Source: Aquisphaera insulae (GTDB lineage: Bacteria > Planctomycetota > Planctomycetia > Isosphaerales > Isosphaeraceae). From it: a DNA stretch of 64,000 nucleotides. Position numbers and translations under genes: made by a program. The notes under the pieces were generated by a model. It ran no database searches, was not told the origin of the DNA, and saw only the letters and a program-made list of their open reading frames with translations. Location of the stretch: contig NZ_JAALJH010000032.1 of assembly GCF_011064615.1 (NCBI RefSeq), positions 1-64,000 on the forward strand, read 5' to 3'. This document shows positions 37,402 through 45,823 of the stretch, piece by piece; the first letter of the stretch is position 1, and the number at the start of each line of letters is the position of its first letter.

Positions 37402-39795
37402 ATGAGCCTCCTCCGATCGCTCGCCCTATCCTGCATTGCGACCGCATCATTCCTGTCCTCGACCTTCGCCATCACGGCCGCCGAACCCGCGAGGGCGACG
37501 ATCCGCGTCCACGCCGACAAGGCAGGCCACCCGGTCAGCCCCACGCTCTACGGGATCTTCTTCGAGGACATCAACTGCTCGGCCGACGGCGGCCTCTACG
37601 CGGAGCTCGTCCGCAATCGGTCGTTCGAGGACTCCGACCGGCCGGAGCACTGGAAGGTCTCCGGCGACGGCCTGAAGGTCCGGGCCGAGATCGACGACGC
37701 GGATCCGGCCAGCCCGAAGAACCCGCGGTCGCTCCGGGTCACGCTCGAGAGCCCGACGCTGGCCCTCGCGACGATCACCAACGAGGGCTTCTGGGGGATC
37801 CCCGTGACGCAAGGGGCGAGCTATCGCCTCTCGTTCCTCGCCCGCGCCGAGGGCCGGTTCCAGGACTCGCCGATCGTCTCGCTCGTCGGGGCCGACGGCC
37901 GCGTCTATGCGTCCGAGAGATTCCCGAGCCCGACGGAGGACTGGGCACCGTTCACCGCCACGCTCAAGTCGTCCGCGACCGACCCGAAGGCCCGGCTCGA
38001 GATCAAGGTCGTCGGCAACGGCTCGATCTGGCTCGACATGGTCTCCCTCTTCCCGGAGAAGACCTGGAAGGATCGCCCGTTCGGATTGAGGCCGGACCTG
38101 GCGGGGCGGCTGGCCGACCTGCACCCGGCCTTCGTCCGATTCCCCGGCGGCTGCTGGGTCGAGGGGGACACCATGAAGTTCGCCTATCGCTGGAAGGAGA
38201 CGATCGGCGATCCCTCGGAGCGGCGGACGCAGTTCAACATCTGGAACTACCACGCGACCCACGGCCTGGGCTTCCACGAATACCTCCAACTCTGCGAGGA
38301 CCTGAAGGCGGAACCCCTCTTCGTCATCAACTGCGGGATGTCCCACAAGGAGGTCATCCCGATGGACAAAATGCCGGAGTTCGTCCAGGACGCGCTCGAC
38401 GCCATCGAGTATTGCAACGGCCCGGCCGACAGCCGGTGGGGAGCGGTCCGCGCCCGCAACGGGCACCCCGCCCCCTTCGCGCTGAAGTACATGGAGATCG
38501 GCAACGAGAACGGCGGCCCGCCCTACCAGGAGCGCTTCGCCCTCTTCCACGACGCCATCAAGAAGGCCCATCCCGACATCACGCTGATCGCCAACGTCCC
38601 CACGGAGAGGCGCCCGGCGGACATCGTCGACGAGCACTACTACAACACGCCGGAGTTCTTCATCCAGCAGGCGAACCGGTACGACGACTACGACCGCAAG
38701 GGGCCGCGGATCTACGTCGGCGAGTACGCCGTGACGATGGGTGCGGGCCAGGGGAACCTCCGCGGGGCGGTCGGCGAGGCGGCGTTCATGCTGGGCATGG
38801 AGCGGAACTCGGACGTCGTGGCGATGTCGTCATACGCCCCCCTCTTCGTCAACGTCAACCACCGCGGCTGGAACCCGGACCTGATCAACTTCGACGGCAC
38901 GCGGTCGTACGGCATCCCCTCGTATCACGTCCAGAAGCTGTTCGCCGAGAACCTCGGCGACGTCACGGTGCCGGTGGACGTGCAGGCGCCTTCGGTCGAG
39001 CCCACGCCCCCGGGGGGAGCCGTCGGGGTGGGGACCTGGCTGACGCGGGCCGAGTTCAAGGACATGAAGGTGACGAGGGGAGGCGAGGTCCTCTGGTCGT
39101 CGGACCCGGCCGCGAAGCTGGCGGGCTTCCGGCCGCTGAACGGGACGTGGGACGTCGTCGACGGTGCGCTCCGCCAGACCGCCCCGACCGAGAACGTCCG
39201 GGCCCTCGCCGGCGAGAAGGGCTGGACCGACTACACCTTCAGCCTGAAGGCCCGGAAGCTCGGCGGCGCCGAGGGCTTCCTGATCCTCTTCCGGGTGGGG
39301 GACGAGAATCAGAAGTCGTGGTGGAACATCGGCGGCTGGGGGAACACGCGGCACGCGATCGAGATCGGCGGCGAGATCGGCCGGAGCGTGCCCGGTCGGA
39401 TCGAGGACAACCGCTGGTATGACGTCAAGGTGGAGGTGACCGGTCCGCGGATCCGGTGCTATCTCGACGGCCAGCTCGTCCATGACGTGAGGATGCCGTC
39501 GCTGCGGCCGATCCACGCCTCGGTGACTCGCGTCCGATCGTCGGGAGAGCTGATCCTCAAGGTGGTGAACGCCGGGGCCGAGCCGATCGAGACGACCGTG
39601 GAGGTCGCGGGCGTCGGCCGGCTGGCGTCGTCGATCCCCGCCCAGGTCCTCGCCTCGGAGCATCCCACCGACGAGAACTCGCTGGCCTCGCCGGAGAAGG
39701 TCGCCCCGAGGGCGACGTCGCTGGCGGCGGAAGGGACGACGATCCGCCACGCCTTCCCGGGCAACTCGGTGACCGTCGCGCGGATCAGGCCATAG
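37402..39795 (+). CDS. GH51-like alpha-L-arabinofuranosidase, secreted
   Basis: 797 residues. It has a signal peptide (ending AITAAEP), an N-terminal strand PTLYGIFFEDINCSADGGLY typical of GH51, a carbohydrate-binding CBM4/9-like insert (~75-215), and then the (beta/alpha)8 barrel (GLRPDLAGRLADLHPAFVRFPGGCWVEG). Acid/base Glu369 is in MEIGNEN and nucleophile Glu441 is in IYVGEYAV. A later beta domain (~540-690, with WSSDPAAKLAGFRPLNGTW) resembles a laminin-G-like module. Expected to release arabinose from plant or algal polysaccharides outside the cytoplasm. It stands alone after the transposase region and ends in a strong palindrome. Confidence 0.88.
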   Translation: MSLLRSLALSCIATASFLSSTFAITAAEPARATIRVHADKAGHPVSPTLYGIFFEDINCSADGGLYAELVRNRSFEDSDRPEHWKVSGDGLKVRAEIDDADPASPKNPRSLRVTLESPTLALATITNEGFWGIPVTQGASYRLSFLARAEGRFQDSPIVSLVGADGRVYASERFPSPTEDWAPFTATLKSSATDPKARLEIKVVGNGSIWLDMVSLFPEKTWKDRPFGLRPDLAGRLADLHPAFVRFPGGCWVEGDTMKFAYRWKETIGDPSERRTQFNIWNYHATHGLGFHEYLQLCEDLKAEPLFVINCGMSHKEVIPMDKMPEFVQDALDAIEYCNGPADSRWGAVRARNGHPAPFALKYMEIGNENGGPPYQERFALFHDAIKKAHPDITLIANVPTERRPADIVDEHYYNTPEFFIQQANRYDDYDRKGPRIYVGEYAVTMGAGQGNLRGAVGEAAFMLGMERNSDVVAMSSYAPLFVNVNHRGWNPDLINFDGTRSYGIPSYHVQKLFAENLGDVTVPVDVQAPSVEPTPPGGAVGVGTWLTRAEFKDMKVTRGGEVLWSSDPAAKLAGFRPLNGTWDVVDGALRQTAPTENVRALAGEKGWTDYTFSLKARKLGGAEGFLILFRVGDENQKSWWNIGGWGNTRHAIEIGGEIGRSVPGRIEDNRWYDVKVEVTGPRIRCYLDGQLVHDVRMPSLRPIHASVTRVRSSGELILKVVNAGAEPIETTVEVAGVGRLASSIPAQVLASEHPTDENSLASPEKVAPRATSLAAEGTTIRHAFPGNSVTVARIRP

Positions 39796-39840
39796 GTAGC
39801 CGATGGGAACAGGGCCCCGGCGTGGTCACCAGCCTGCGCC

Positions 39841-39915
39841 GGGCTCGGCAGGAGCCTCGCCCTCCCACGGGCCGGGATCGGCGTTCGTCGGGAGGGCGAG
39901 GCTCCTGCCGAGCCC
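39841..39915. repeat. Dispersed palindrome, copy 1, 26-base arms
   Basis: Perfect 26-base inverted arms (39841-39866 and 39890-39915) with the core GGCTCGGCAGGAGCCTCG, loop 23 bases. The same arms occur at 50808-50883. It lies between two convergent genes, so it could serve as a terminator for both. The loop differs between copies while the arms agree. Confidence 0.85.
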
Positions 39916-39958
39916 CGGGGGAGCCGTCGGATTGCCCGTAAGGCCCTGATTCGCCCTG

Positions 39959-41419
39959 TCAGCGGGTGGAGACCTTGCGGGTGCGGGGCTCGGCCAGGGT
40001 GACCTTGCAGGGCTGGAGCTCATTCTTGCGGATCAGGAGCAGCACGGCGCCGCCGGTCTGGAGGGCCTCCGGCTGGCGGAGGACGTAGAGGATGTTGTCC
40101 GGGCGGATGGTCTCCCAGTTCCGGGTGCCGACGTTCATGCCGACGAGGATGTCCCCCTTCTGGACGGCGGCGGCGGCGGCCGGGCTGCCGGGGAGGACGG
40201 CCTCGATGTAGAGCCCACCCCGGAGCTTGCGGGAGACGGTGGCGACCCACTCGGGAGAGACCGGCATGGTCTTCACTCCCAGCCGCTCCCAGACCTGGTC
40301 GGAGGGCTCGGCGGCGGCGACGTTCATCCCCTTGGGCAGGGGCTGGACGTCCAGGGGGAGCGGCTGCTCGACGCCGCCGCGGCGGACCGTCAGCCGGGTC
40401 GGCCGGCCGGGCCGGGCGTCGAGGAGGCCCCGCTCGAGGTCGACCATGTTGCCGACCTGGAGGTCGCCCACCCGGACGAGTTCGTCGCCGGGCTTGAAGC
40501 CGGCCGACTCGCCGGGGCTCCCCGGCTGGACGCTCGTGAGCACGACCGACCGCTGCGAGCCCCGGACCAGGTCCTCGACCACCAGGCCGTGCCAGGTGGC
40601 GGCGATCCGGCGGGTGCTGAGCATCTCGGCGGCCACCCGCTTCACCTCGTCGATGGGCAGGGCGAAGCCGATCCCCTGGGCCCCGGCGCGGGTGGCGACG
40701 TTGATGCCGATCAGCTCGCCGTCCACGTTCACCAGCGGGCCCCCCGAGTTCCCCGGGTTGATGCTGGCGTCGGTCTGAATCAGGTTGCGGTAGACCTGCT
40801 CGTCGGAGAGCGTCACGTCCCGATGCAGGGCGCTGACGATCCCGACCGAGACCGTGTTCTCGTAGCCGAAGGCGTTGCCGATCGTGATCACCGTCTCGCC
40901 GACCATGAGGTCGGTGGACGTCCCGATGACGATCGCCCGGAGCGGCCGGGCCGGGTCCACCTTCAACAGGGCCAGGTCCATCACCGGATCATACTGGAGG
41001 ACCCGGCCGGGGTAGGTCGTGCCGTCGGCGAGCTGGACCTCCACCCCCTGGACCTTGTCCACGACATGGTGGTTGGTGAGGATGTAGCCGCGCGGATCCA
41101 CGATCACGCCGCTCCCCATCCCGTTGATCCGAGGCCGCTGGTTCTCCTCCGCCGAGAAGGGCCAGCGGCTCGTCGACGCCGCCTTCTTCTCGCTCGAGAT
41201 GTTCACCATGCAGGGGAGCGCCTTCTCGACCGCCTCGACGATCACCGTCCTGCGGTTGGTCGCGACCGGGCTCGATGCCGATCCCGGTCCCTGACCCGCG
41301 GCCGCCGGCCTCGGGGTCGTCCCCCACGCGATCGCCGCCAGGCTCAGCCCCAGGGTGATCCACGAGGGAACTCGCACTCCGTATCGCGACAAGGGCATTG
41401 GCACGGCGTTCGTCCCCAT
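39959..41419 (-). CDS. HtrA/DegP-like serine protease
   Basis: 486-residue exported trypsin-like protease. A signal sequence (LGLSLAAIAWGTTPRPAAAG) precedes the protease domain with His in LTNHHVVD (~117), Asp in DPVMDLALLKV (~147) and Ser in INPGNSGGPLVN (~224). Two PDZ domains follow, around ~270-365 (VQPGSPGESAGFKPGDELVRVG) and ~385-470 (VLPGSPAAAAAVQKGDILVG). Likely periplasmic protein quality control. The first ATG is used; MPLSRYGVRVPS, seven codons in, is an alternative. Confidence 0.93.
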   Translation of the reverse strand: MGTNAVPMPLSRYGVRVPSWITLGLSLAAIAWGTTPRPAAAGQGPGSASSPVATNRRTVIVEAVEKALPCMVNISSEKKAASTSRWPFSAEENQRPRINGMGSGVIVDPRGYILTNHHVVDKVQGVEVQLADGTTYPGRVLQYDPVMDLALLKVDPARPLRAIVIGTSTDLMVGETVITIGNAFGYENTVSVGIVSALHRDVTLSDEQVYRNLIQTDASINPGNSGGPLVNVDGELIGINVATRAGAQGIGFALPIDEVKRVAAEMLSTRRIAATWHGLVVEDLVRGSQRSVVLTSVQPGSPGESAGFKPGDELVRVGDLQVGNMVDLERGLLDARPGRPTRLTVRRGGVEQPLPLDVQPLPKGMNVAAAEPSDQVWERLGVKTMPVSPEWVATVSRKLRGGLYIEAVLPGSPAAAAAVQKGDILVGMNVGTRNWETIRPDNILYVLRQPEALQTGGAVLLLIRKNELQPCKVTLAEPRTRKVSTR

Positions 41420-41832
41420 TCGCTCTGGAAACCCGGCGGCTTCCTGGTCGTCTTGACCTCGAGGCCCCGTGGTTGCCCACGTTACCCTCGTTTCCGCGGC
41501 TCCGTCCGGCTTGGACTTGGATCGGTTACCCCTCTTTCCAGCTTGAACCTTGTCATATCGAAAACCCCTAGCTTGCCCTTGTTTCGTAATTATCCATACG
41601 ACCCAGTCAGACTCCGCAGATCCCCTGTTTTCCGGGAGCCGACGAGGCTTCGAAATCGCGCCAACGGGGAGAGGTTTCCGATCTTCTCGCGATCGGTGTC
41701 ACGGCGGGAGGTTTGCGGGGAAGATTCCGTGTCGGAGGCCGGGTTGACGGATGGCGGCCGGGGAGTCCACAAAGGTAGGTGGGGCGTCGTTGGGTGGTGG
41801 CGAAGGGCCCGGCCTCGGGAAAGGTGGGGGTG
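41420..41832. other. Divergent promoter region, 413 bp
   Basis: Between the HtrA-like gene and the rightward TPR gene. 41500-41640 is less GC-rich (CTTGTCATATCGAAAACC region) and probably carries promoters for both sides. No gene, repeat or strong hairpin was seen. Confidence 0.45.
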
Positions 41833-42156
41833 ATGGCGGAGAAATCGGCGCGGCGGCTGAAGCTCGAGGCGAGCCTGGCGGAGGATCCGGGCGATCCCTT
41901 CCTGCGTTACGGGGTGGCGATGCAGTGCCTCCGCGAGGGGGACGTGGAAGAGGGCCGCGACCGTCTCCGGGCGTTGATCGCGGATCGTCCCGACGATCAG
42001 ATCCCGGCCTATCAGCAGCTCGGCCAGTCCCATGCGGAGGCGGGCGAGGTGGAGGACGCCGTGTCGGTCCTGCGGACGGGCATCTCGAAGGCCAGGACTC
42101 GCGGCGACATGCACGCCGCGGCGGAGATGCAGGGCTTGCTGGATACCCTGGAGTAA
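41833..42156 (+). CDS. Small TPR protein
   Basis: 107 residues, cytoplasmic. Two to three tetratricopeptide-like helix pairs: PFLRYGVAMQCLREGDVEEG, PAYQQLGQSHAEAGEVEDAV and ARTRGDMHAAAEMQGLLDTLE. Start ATG 41833 (GGTGGGGGTG upstream). The alcohol dehydrogenase begins 18 bases after its stop, so they are likely one unit. It presumably mediates protein contact; no partner is known. Confidence 0.8.
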   Translation: MAEKSARRLKLEASLAEDPGDPFLRYGVAMQCLREGDVEEGRDRLRALIADRPDDQIPAYQQLGQSHAEAGEVEDAVSVLRTGISKARTRGDMHAAAEMQGLLDTLE

Positions 42157-42174
42157 GTCGCCGGAGGCCTGTTC

Positions 42175-43380
42175 GTGCCTGAGTCCTCGGAGTCCACCGA
42201 CATCGCCGCCGGGCCCGGCCCCGGCGCCGAGACGTCGGCACCGGCCCTGTTCACCTTCCCCAACCGCGTGCTCTTCGGCGCGGGGGCCAGGCGTTCGCTC
42301 GCGGCGGAGCTGGCGCGGCTGGGGGTCGCCCGGCCGCTCGTGGTGACCGACCCGGGGCTGGTCGCCTGCGGCCTGGCCGGTCGGGTGGCGGACCTGCTCG
42401 ATTCTCCTCAGGTCTTCACCGACGTGCAGGCCAATCCGACGGAGGAAAACGTCCTCCGCGCGGTGGATCGCTATCGCGAAGCCGGCTGCGACGGGCTGGT
42501 TGGCCTGGGCGGCGGATCCGCGATCGACGCGGCCAAGGCCGTGCGGCTGCTGGCGACGCATCCGGGCCGACTGGCCGATTACGACCTCACGGCCGGGGGC
42601 GGGGACCGGATCACGGCGGAGATGCCCCCGATGGCGGCGGTGCCGACGACCGCGGGCACGGGCTCGGAGGCGGGCCGCGGGACGCTGATCCAGCTCCCCC
42701 AGACCGGCCGGAAGACGATCGCGCTGTCGATCCACCTCCTCCCGAGCGTCGCGATCTGCGACCCCGAGCTGACACTCGGCCTGACCCCGGAGCTGACCGC
42801 GGGCACCGGCATGGATGCCCTGACGCACTGCGTGGAGAGCTACCTCTCCCCGACCTTCCACCCGATCTGCGACGGCATCGCCATCGAGGGCCTGAAGTCC
42901 ATCTTCCGGGGGCTGGAAGAGGCGGTCCGGGATGGCTCCCGGCTCGAGGCTCGCTCGGCGATGATGATGGGGGCGCTGCTCGGGGGGATCAGCTTCCACA
43001 AGGGGCTCGGCGTGGTCCACTCGCTCTCGCACGCCCTGGGGGGCGAGGGACGCGTCCACCACGGCACGCTCAACGCGATCCTGCTGCCGCACGCGCTGCG
43101 GTTCAACCGCGAGGCGGCGGAGCCCAGGATCGCGGAGCTGGCCTCCCGGGTCGGACTCGGCCGCGGCGGGGACGGCGCCGGGCACCTGGTCACGCTCATG
43201 CAGATCGTCCTGGCGCGGCTGCCGCTCCCCCGGCGCCTCTCCGAGCTCGAATCCGCCGGGCTGGATCGCGGGCGGATCCCGCACTATGCCCGCCTGGCGA
43301 TGCTCGACCATTGCCATCGCACCAATCCCCGCGCCTGCACCCAGGCGGACATGGAAGACCTCCTCGACCGAGCCTGGTGA
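42175..43380 (+). CDS. Iron-containing alcohol dehydrogenase
   Basis: 401 residues, group III (Fe-dependent) alcohol dehydrogenase. NAD-binding GLGGGSAIDAAK (~108-119), PTTAGTGSEAGRG, and metal ligands in GTGMDALTHCVESY and in HKGLGVVHSLSHALGG with a final His in RVHHGTL. Start is GTG 42175 with GGAGG nine bases before. It oxidises an alcohol or reduces an aldehyde with NAD(P); the exact substrate is not visible, but a lactaldehyde reductase role would fit the fucose genes at 45.8-49.4 kb. Confidence 0.9.
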   Translation: MPESSESTDIAAGPGPGAETSAPALFTFPNRVLFGAGARRSLAAELARLGVARPLVVTDPGLVACGLAGRVADLLDSPQVFTDVQANPTEENVLRAVDRYREAGCDGLVGLGGGSAIDAAKAVRLLATHPGRLADYDLTAGGGDRITAEMPPMAAVPTTAGTGSEAGRGTLIQLPQTGRKTIALSIHLLPSVAICDPELTLGLTPELTAGTGMDALTHCVESYLSPTFHPICDGIAIEGLKSIFRGLEEAVRDGSRLEARSAMMMGALLGGISFHKGLGVVHSLSHALGGEGRVHHGTLNAILLPHALRFNREAAEPRIAELASRVGLGRGGDGAGHLVTLMQIVLARLPLPRRLSELESAGLDRGRIPHYARLAMLDHCHRTNPRACTQADMEDLLDRAW

Positions 43381-43529
43381 AGCCCCGGCGGCTTGAGTCG
43401 AGGCTTTGTCGAGAAAAATGGGGACGGGCCGACCATGGATGACGCTATTAGTTTGTTAGGAGAGACTGGGTCTATCTCCTCCACCGCCATCTGATCGCGG
43501 ACCAGCCTCCCAGCACAGGGTAGATCGTC

Positions 43530-43667
43530 ATGCTCCTCGCTTACTTCGCCCCGGAAGTCGCCATGCCGGTGGCCTCGGTCTTCGCCACCGTGATCGGTTT
43601 CGTGCTGGCCGGCGGTCGCCCTGTCCTTTCGTGGATGAGTCGCCGGCTGAAAGGGCGGGCGAGCTGA
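43530..43667 (+). CDS. Small membrane protein, 45 residues
   Basis: A short frame missed by usual length cut-offs: MLLAYFAPEVAMPVASVF, then a hydrophobic run ATVIGFVLAGG and a basic end RRLKGRAS. One membrane helix with a positive C-terminus is the natural reading. It fills the space between the alcohol dehydrogenase and the sulfatase-fold gene and points the same way, ending 39 bases before the latter. Codon use is the high-GC kind of its neighbours. No ribosome site is strong. Function unknown. Confidence 0.6.
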   Translation: MLLAYFAPEVAMPVASVFATVIGFVLAGGRPVLSWMSRRLKGRAS

Positions 43668-43706
43668 CCGGGCCGGGCCGTACCGGGTTACTTGGGGTCG
43701 ATCCTG

Positions 43707-45722
43707 ATGGATGATGATGCGCCTTCGAAGGCGGCGGATGGCCGGCCGGCCACGCCCCGGCTGACGCTGTCGGTCGCGCTCGTGCTGGCGATCTGGCTGG
43801 GTTTCCTCGCCGGGTATCTCGACCTGGCGCTGATCATTTTCAAGAAGCTGGCGATCAACAAGGAAGGCTCGTTCCGGACGGCCCGCGACTTCCCCTGGAC
43901 GGTCCCGCTGGGCCATGTCGCGCTGATGCTGGCCCTCGGGGTGGTGGTGGCCGTCCTGGCGTGGATCCGGCCGAGGCGGCCGACGCTCCGGGGCTGGGCC
44001 TGGCTGATGGCGACGGTCGCGCTCTGGGGGGCCTTGCTGCGCCTCTCGCTCCATCCCGGGGCCTCGCTCGTGCTGGCCTTCGGGATCGGGAAGCTGATCG
44101 CCGACCTGGTGGCGGACCGAGGCTTCGGCCTCCGGGTGGGCTGGGTGCGAAAGAGCCTGGCCGGGTTCGCCTGCCTGCTGATCGTCTGCTTCGCGGCGAG
44201 CACGGGACGACGGATGATCGGCGAGGCGAGGGCGGTTGCCGCACTACCCCCGCGGCCGGCCTCCGCGCCCAATGTGGTGTTCCTGGTCTGGGACACGGTC
44301 CGCAACTCCAGCCTCAGCCTGTATGGGTATCGGCGCGAGACGACCCCCAACCTCAAGCGGTGGGCGGAACGCGGGGTCGTGTTCGACATGGCGCTCTCGC
44401 CTTCCCCCTGGACCTATCCGTCGCACGCCAGCTATTTCACGGGGAGCTGGCCGTTCGAGATCAACGCCCAGTGGAAATTCTCGCTCGACACGCCCAGGCC
44501 CACCATCGCGGAGTTCCTGAAGTCTCGCGGCTACCAGACGGCGGGCTTCGTGGGGAACACCAACTCCTGCAACTACGAGACGGCGCTGGATCGGGGCTTC
44601 ATCCACTACGACGATTACGCGCTGACGCCCCGATCGCTGCTGACCCGCACGGTCCCCGGGAAGTGGATGCTGGAGCAACTGCTGCTCCGGGTCGACCCGT
44701 TCGAGCGGAAGTGGGCCGGCCTCCAGGCACGAGGGGCCGAGGGGATCAACGCCTCGTTCCTGAAATGGCTGGACGGCCGGCGGACCGATCGGCCGTTCTT
44801 CGCCTTCCTCAACTTCTTCGACGCCCACGAGCCGTACATCCCCCCGGACCAGTTCGCCGGCCGTTTCGGCGTCGCCCCCAAGGGGGTGAAGGACTATCAG
44901 GCCCTGATCGATTACGTCGGGGTGGACAAGGGGCGGTTGACGCCCCAGGATTTGGACCTGGTCCGGGACTCGTACGAGAATTGCATCGCCTACCTGGACG
45001 AGCAGTTCGGGCGGATGATGGACGACCTGGAGAAGCGCGGGGTGCTCGAGAACACGATCGTGGTCCTGACCTCGGACCACGGGGAGGGGTTCGGCGAGCA
45101 TGGCGTCTGCGGGCACGCGTACTCGGTGGAGATCCAGGAGGTGGGCGTCCCGCTGATGGTGATCGCCCCGGGGCTGCCCCGGGGCCGCAGGGAGCTGACC
45201 GCCGTGGGCCTGCGCGACCTCGCCGTGACGCTGACCGATCTGCTGGGATTCGGCGAGGACTCGCCGTTCCCGGGCCGATCGCTGGCGGCCTACTGGAACG
45301 CCCCGGCCGGGCAGGCCCCTCCACGCCCGACGAGTCCCGCCCTCTCGGAGAAGGCCGATCAGACCGCCTTCCCGTCGCCGCACGGCGAGGGCCCGGGAGG
45401 CGAGGGATTGCAGTTCTCACTCGTCTCCTCGTTCGGGGTCCAGTACGTCCGCAACGGCGACGGGACGGAGATGATCTTCAATCTCTGGCGAGACCCCCAG
45501 GCCACGTTCAACCTCGCCGGGTTCCCCGACAAGGTCTCGATGCTGAGCCAGCATCGGTCGATGCTCCTCGAGGCCCTCAAGGGCAGCCCGGCCTCCACCG
45601 AGGTCGAGGACGCTTACATGGCCGCCTATCGCGACGAGCTCGCCAACCTCGTCCAGGGGACCAGGCCCGTGGGCGATCCGCCGCCCGCCGCTGAGGACGG
45701 CGACTCAGGCGCCGCGCGGTGA
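43707..45722 (+). CDS. Membrane sulfatase-fold enzyme, Thr nucleophile
   Basis: 671 residues. The N-terminus has four to five membrane helices (~15-180), then an extracytoplasmic catalytic domain of the alkaline phosphatase/sulfatase superfamily: metal site VVFLVWDTVR, nucleophile region SPWTYPSHASYFTG, and metal site TSDHGEGFGEHG. Where sulfatases have Cys or Ser in C/S-x-P-S-R, this protein has Thr236 (TYPSH), so the formylglycine modification is not possible. Thr nucleophiles are used by phosphoglycerol and phosphoethanolamine transferases of this superfamily. It may therefore be a membrane transferase or phosphodiesterase. A Gly-rich insert (SPHGEGPGGEG) near residue 560 looks like a translated DNA repeat. 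ATG 43707 is preferred over TTG 43692. Confidence 0.82.
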   Translation: MDDDAPSKAADGRPATPRLTLSVALVLAIWLGFLAGYLDLALIIFKKLAINKEGSFRTARDFPWTVPLGHVALMLALGVVVAVLAWIRPRRPTLRGWAWLMATVALWGALLRLSLHPGASLVLAFGIGKLIADLVADRGFGLRVGWVRKSLAGFACLLIVCFAASTGRRMIGEARAVAALPPRPASAPNVVFLVWDTVRNSSLSLYGYRRETTPNLKRWAERGVVFDMALSPSPWTYPSHASYFTGSWPFEINAQWKFSLDTPRPTIAEFLKSRGYQTAGFVGNTNSCNYETALDRGFIHYDDYALTPRSLLTRTVPGKWMLEQLLLRVDPFERKWAGLQARGAEGINASFLKWLDGRRTDRPFFAFLNFFDAHEPYIPPDQFAGRFGVAPKGVKDYQALIDYVGVDKGRLTPQDLDLVRDSYENCIAYLDEQFGRMMDDLEKRGVLENTIVVLTSDHGEGFGEHGVCGHAYSVEIQEVGVPLMVIAPGLPRGRRELTAVGLRDLAVTLTDLLGFGEDSPFPGRSLAAYWNAPAGQAPPRPTSPALSEKADQTAFPSPHGEGPGGEGLQFSLVSSFGVQYVRNGDGTEMIFNLWRDPQATFNLAGFPDKVSMLSQHRSMLLEALKGSPASTEVEDAYMAAYRDELANLVQGTRPVGDPPPAAEDGDSGAAR

Positions 45723-45823
45723 GGGCCGGCTTCCGATAGGGGACTCCCCGGCCCGTTCCCAAGGCGGGACGCCGGAGAGCCCCGGGCTGGCGTGGTGGAA
45801 GAGACGAGGCGTCACGCCCCAGC

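Noticed and set aside
43435-43494. 20-codon leader frame (MDDAISLLGETGSISSTAI)
   Set aside because: No ribosome site, no link to a riboswitch or attenuator; short frames of this size are expected by chance.
43707-45722. Plain sulfatase annotation
   Set aside because: The C/S-x-P-x-R motif needed for formylglycine is absent; Thr occupies the site.
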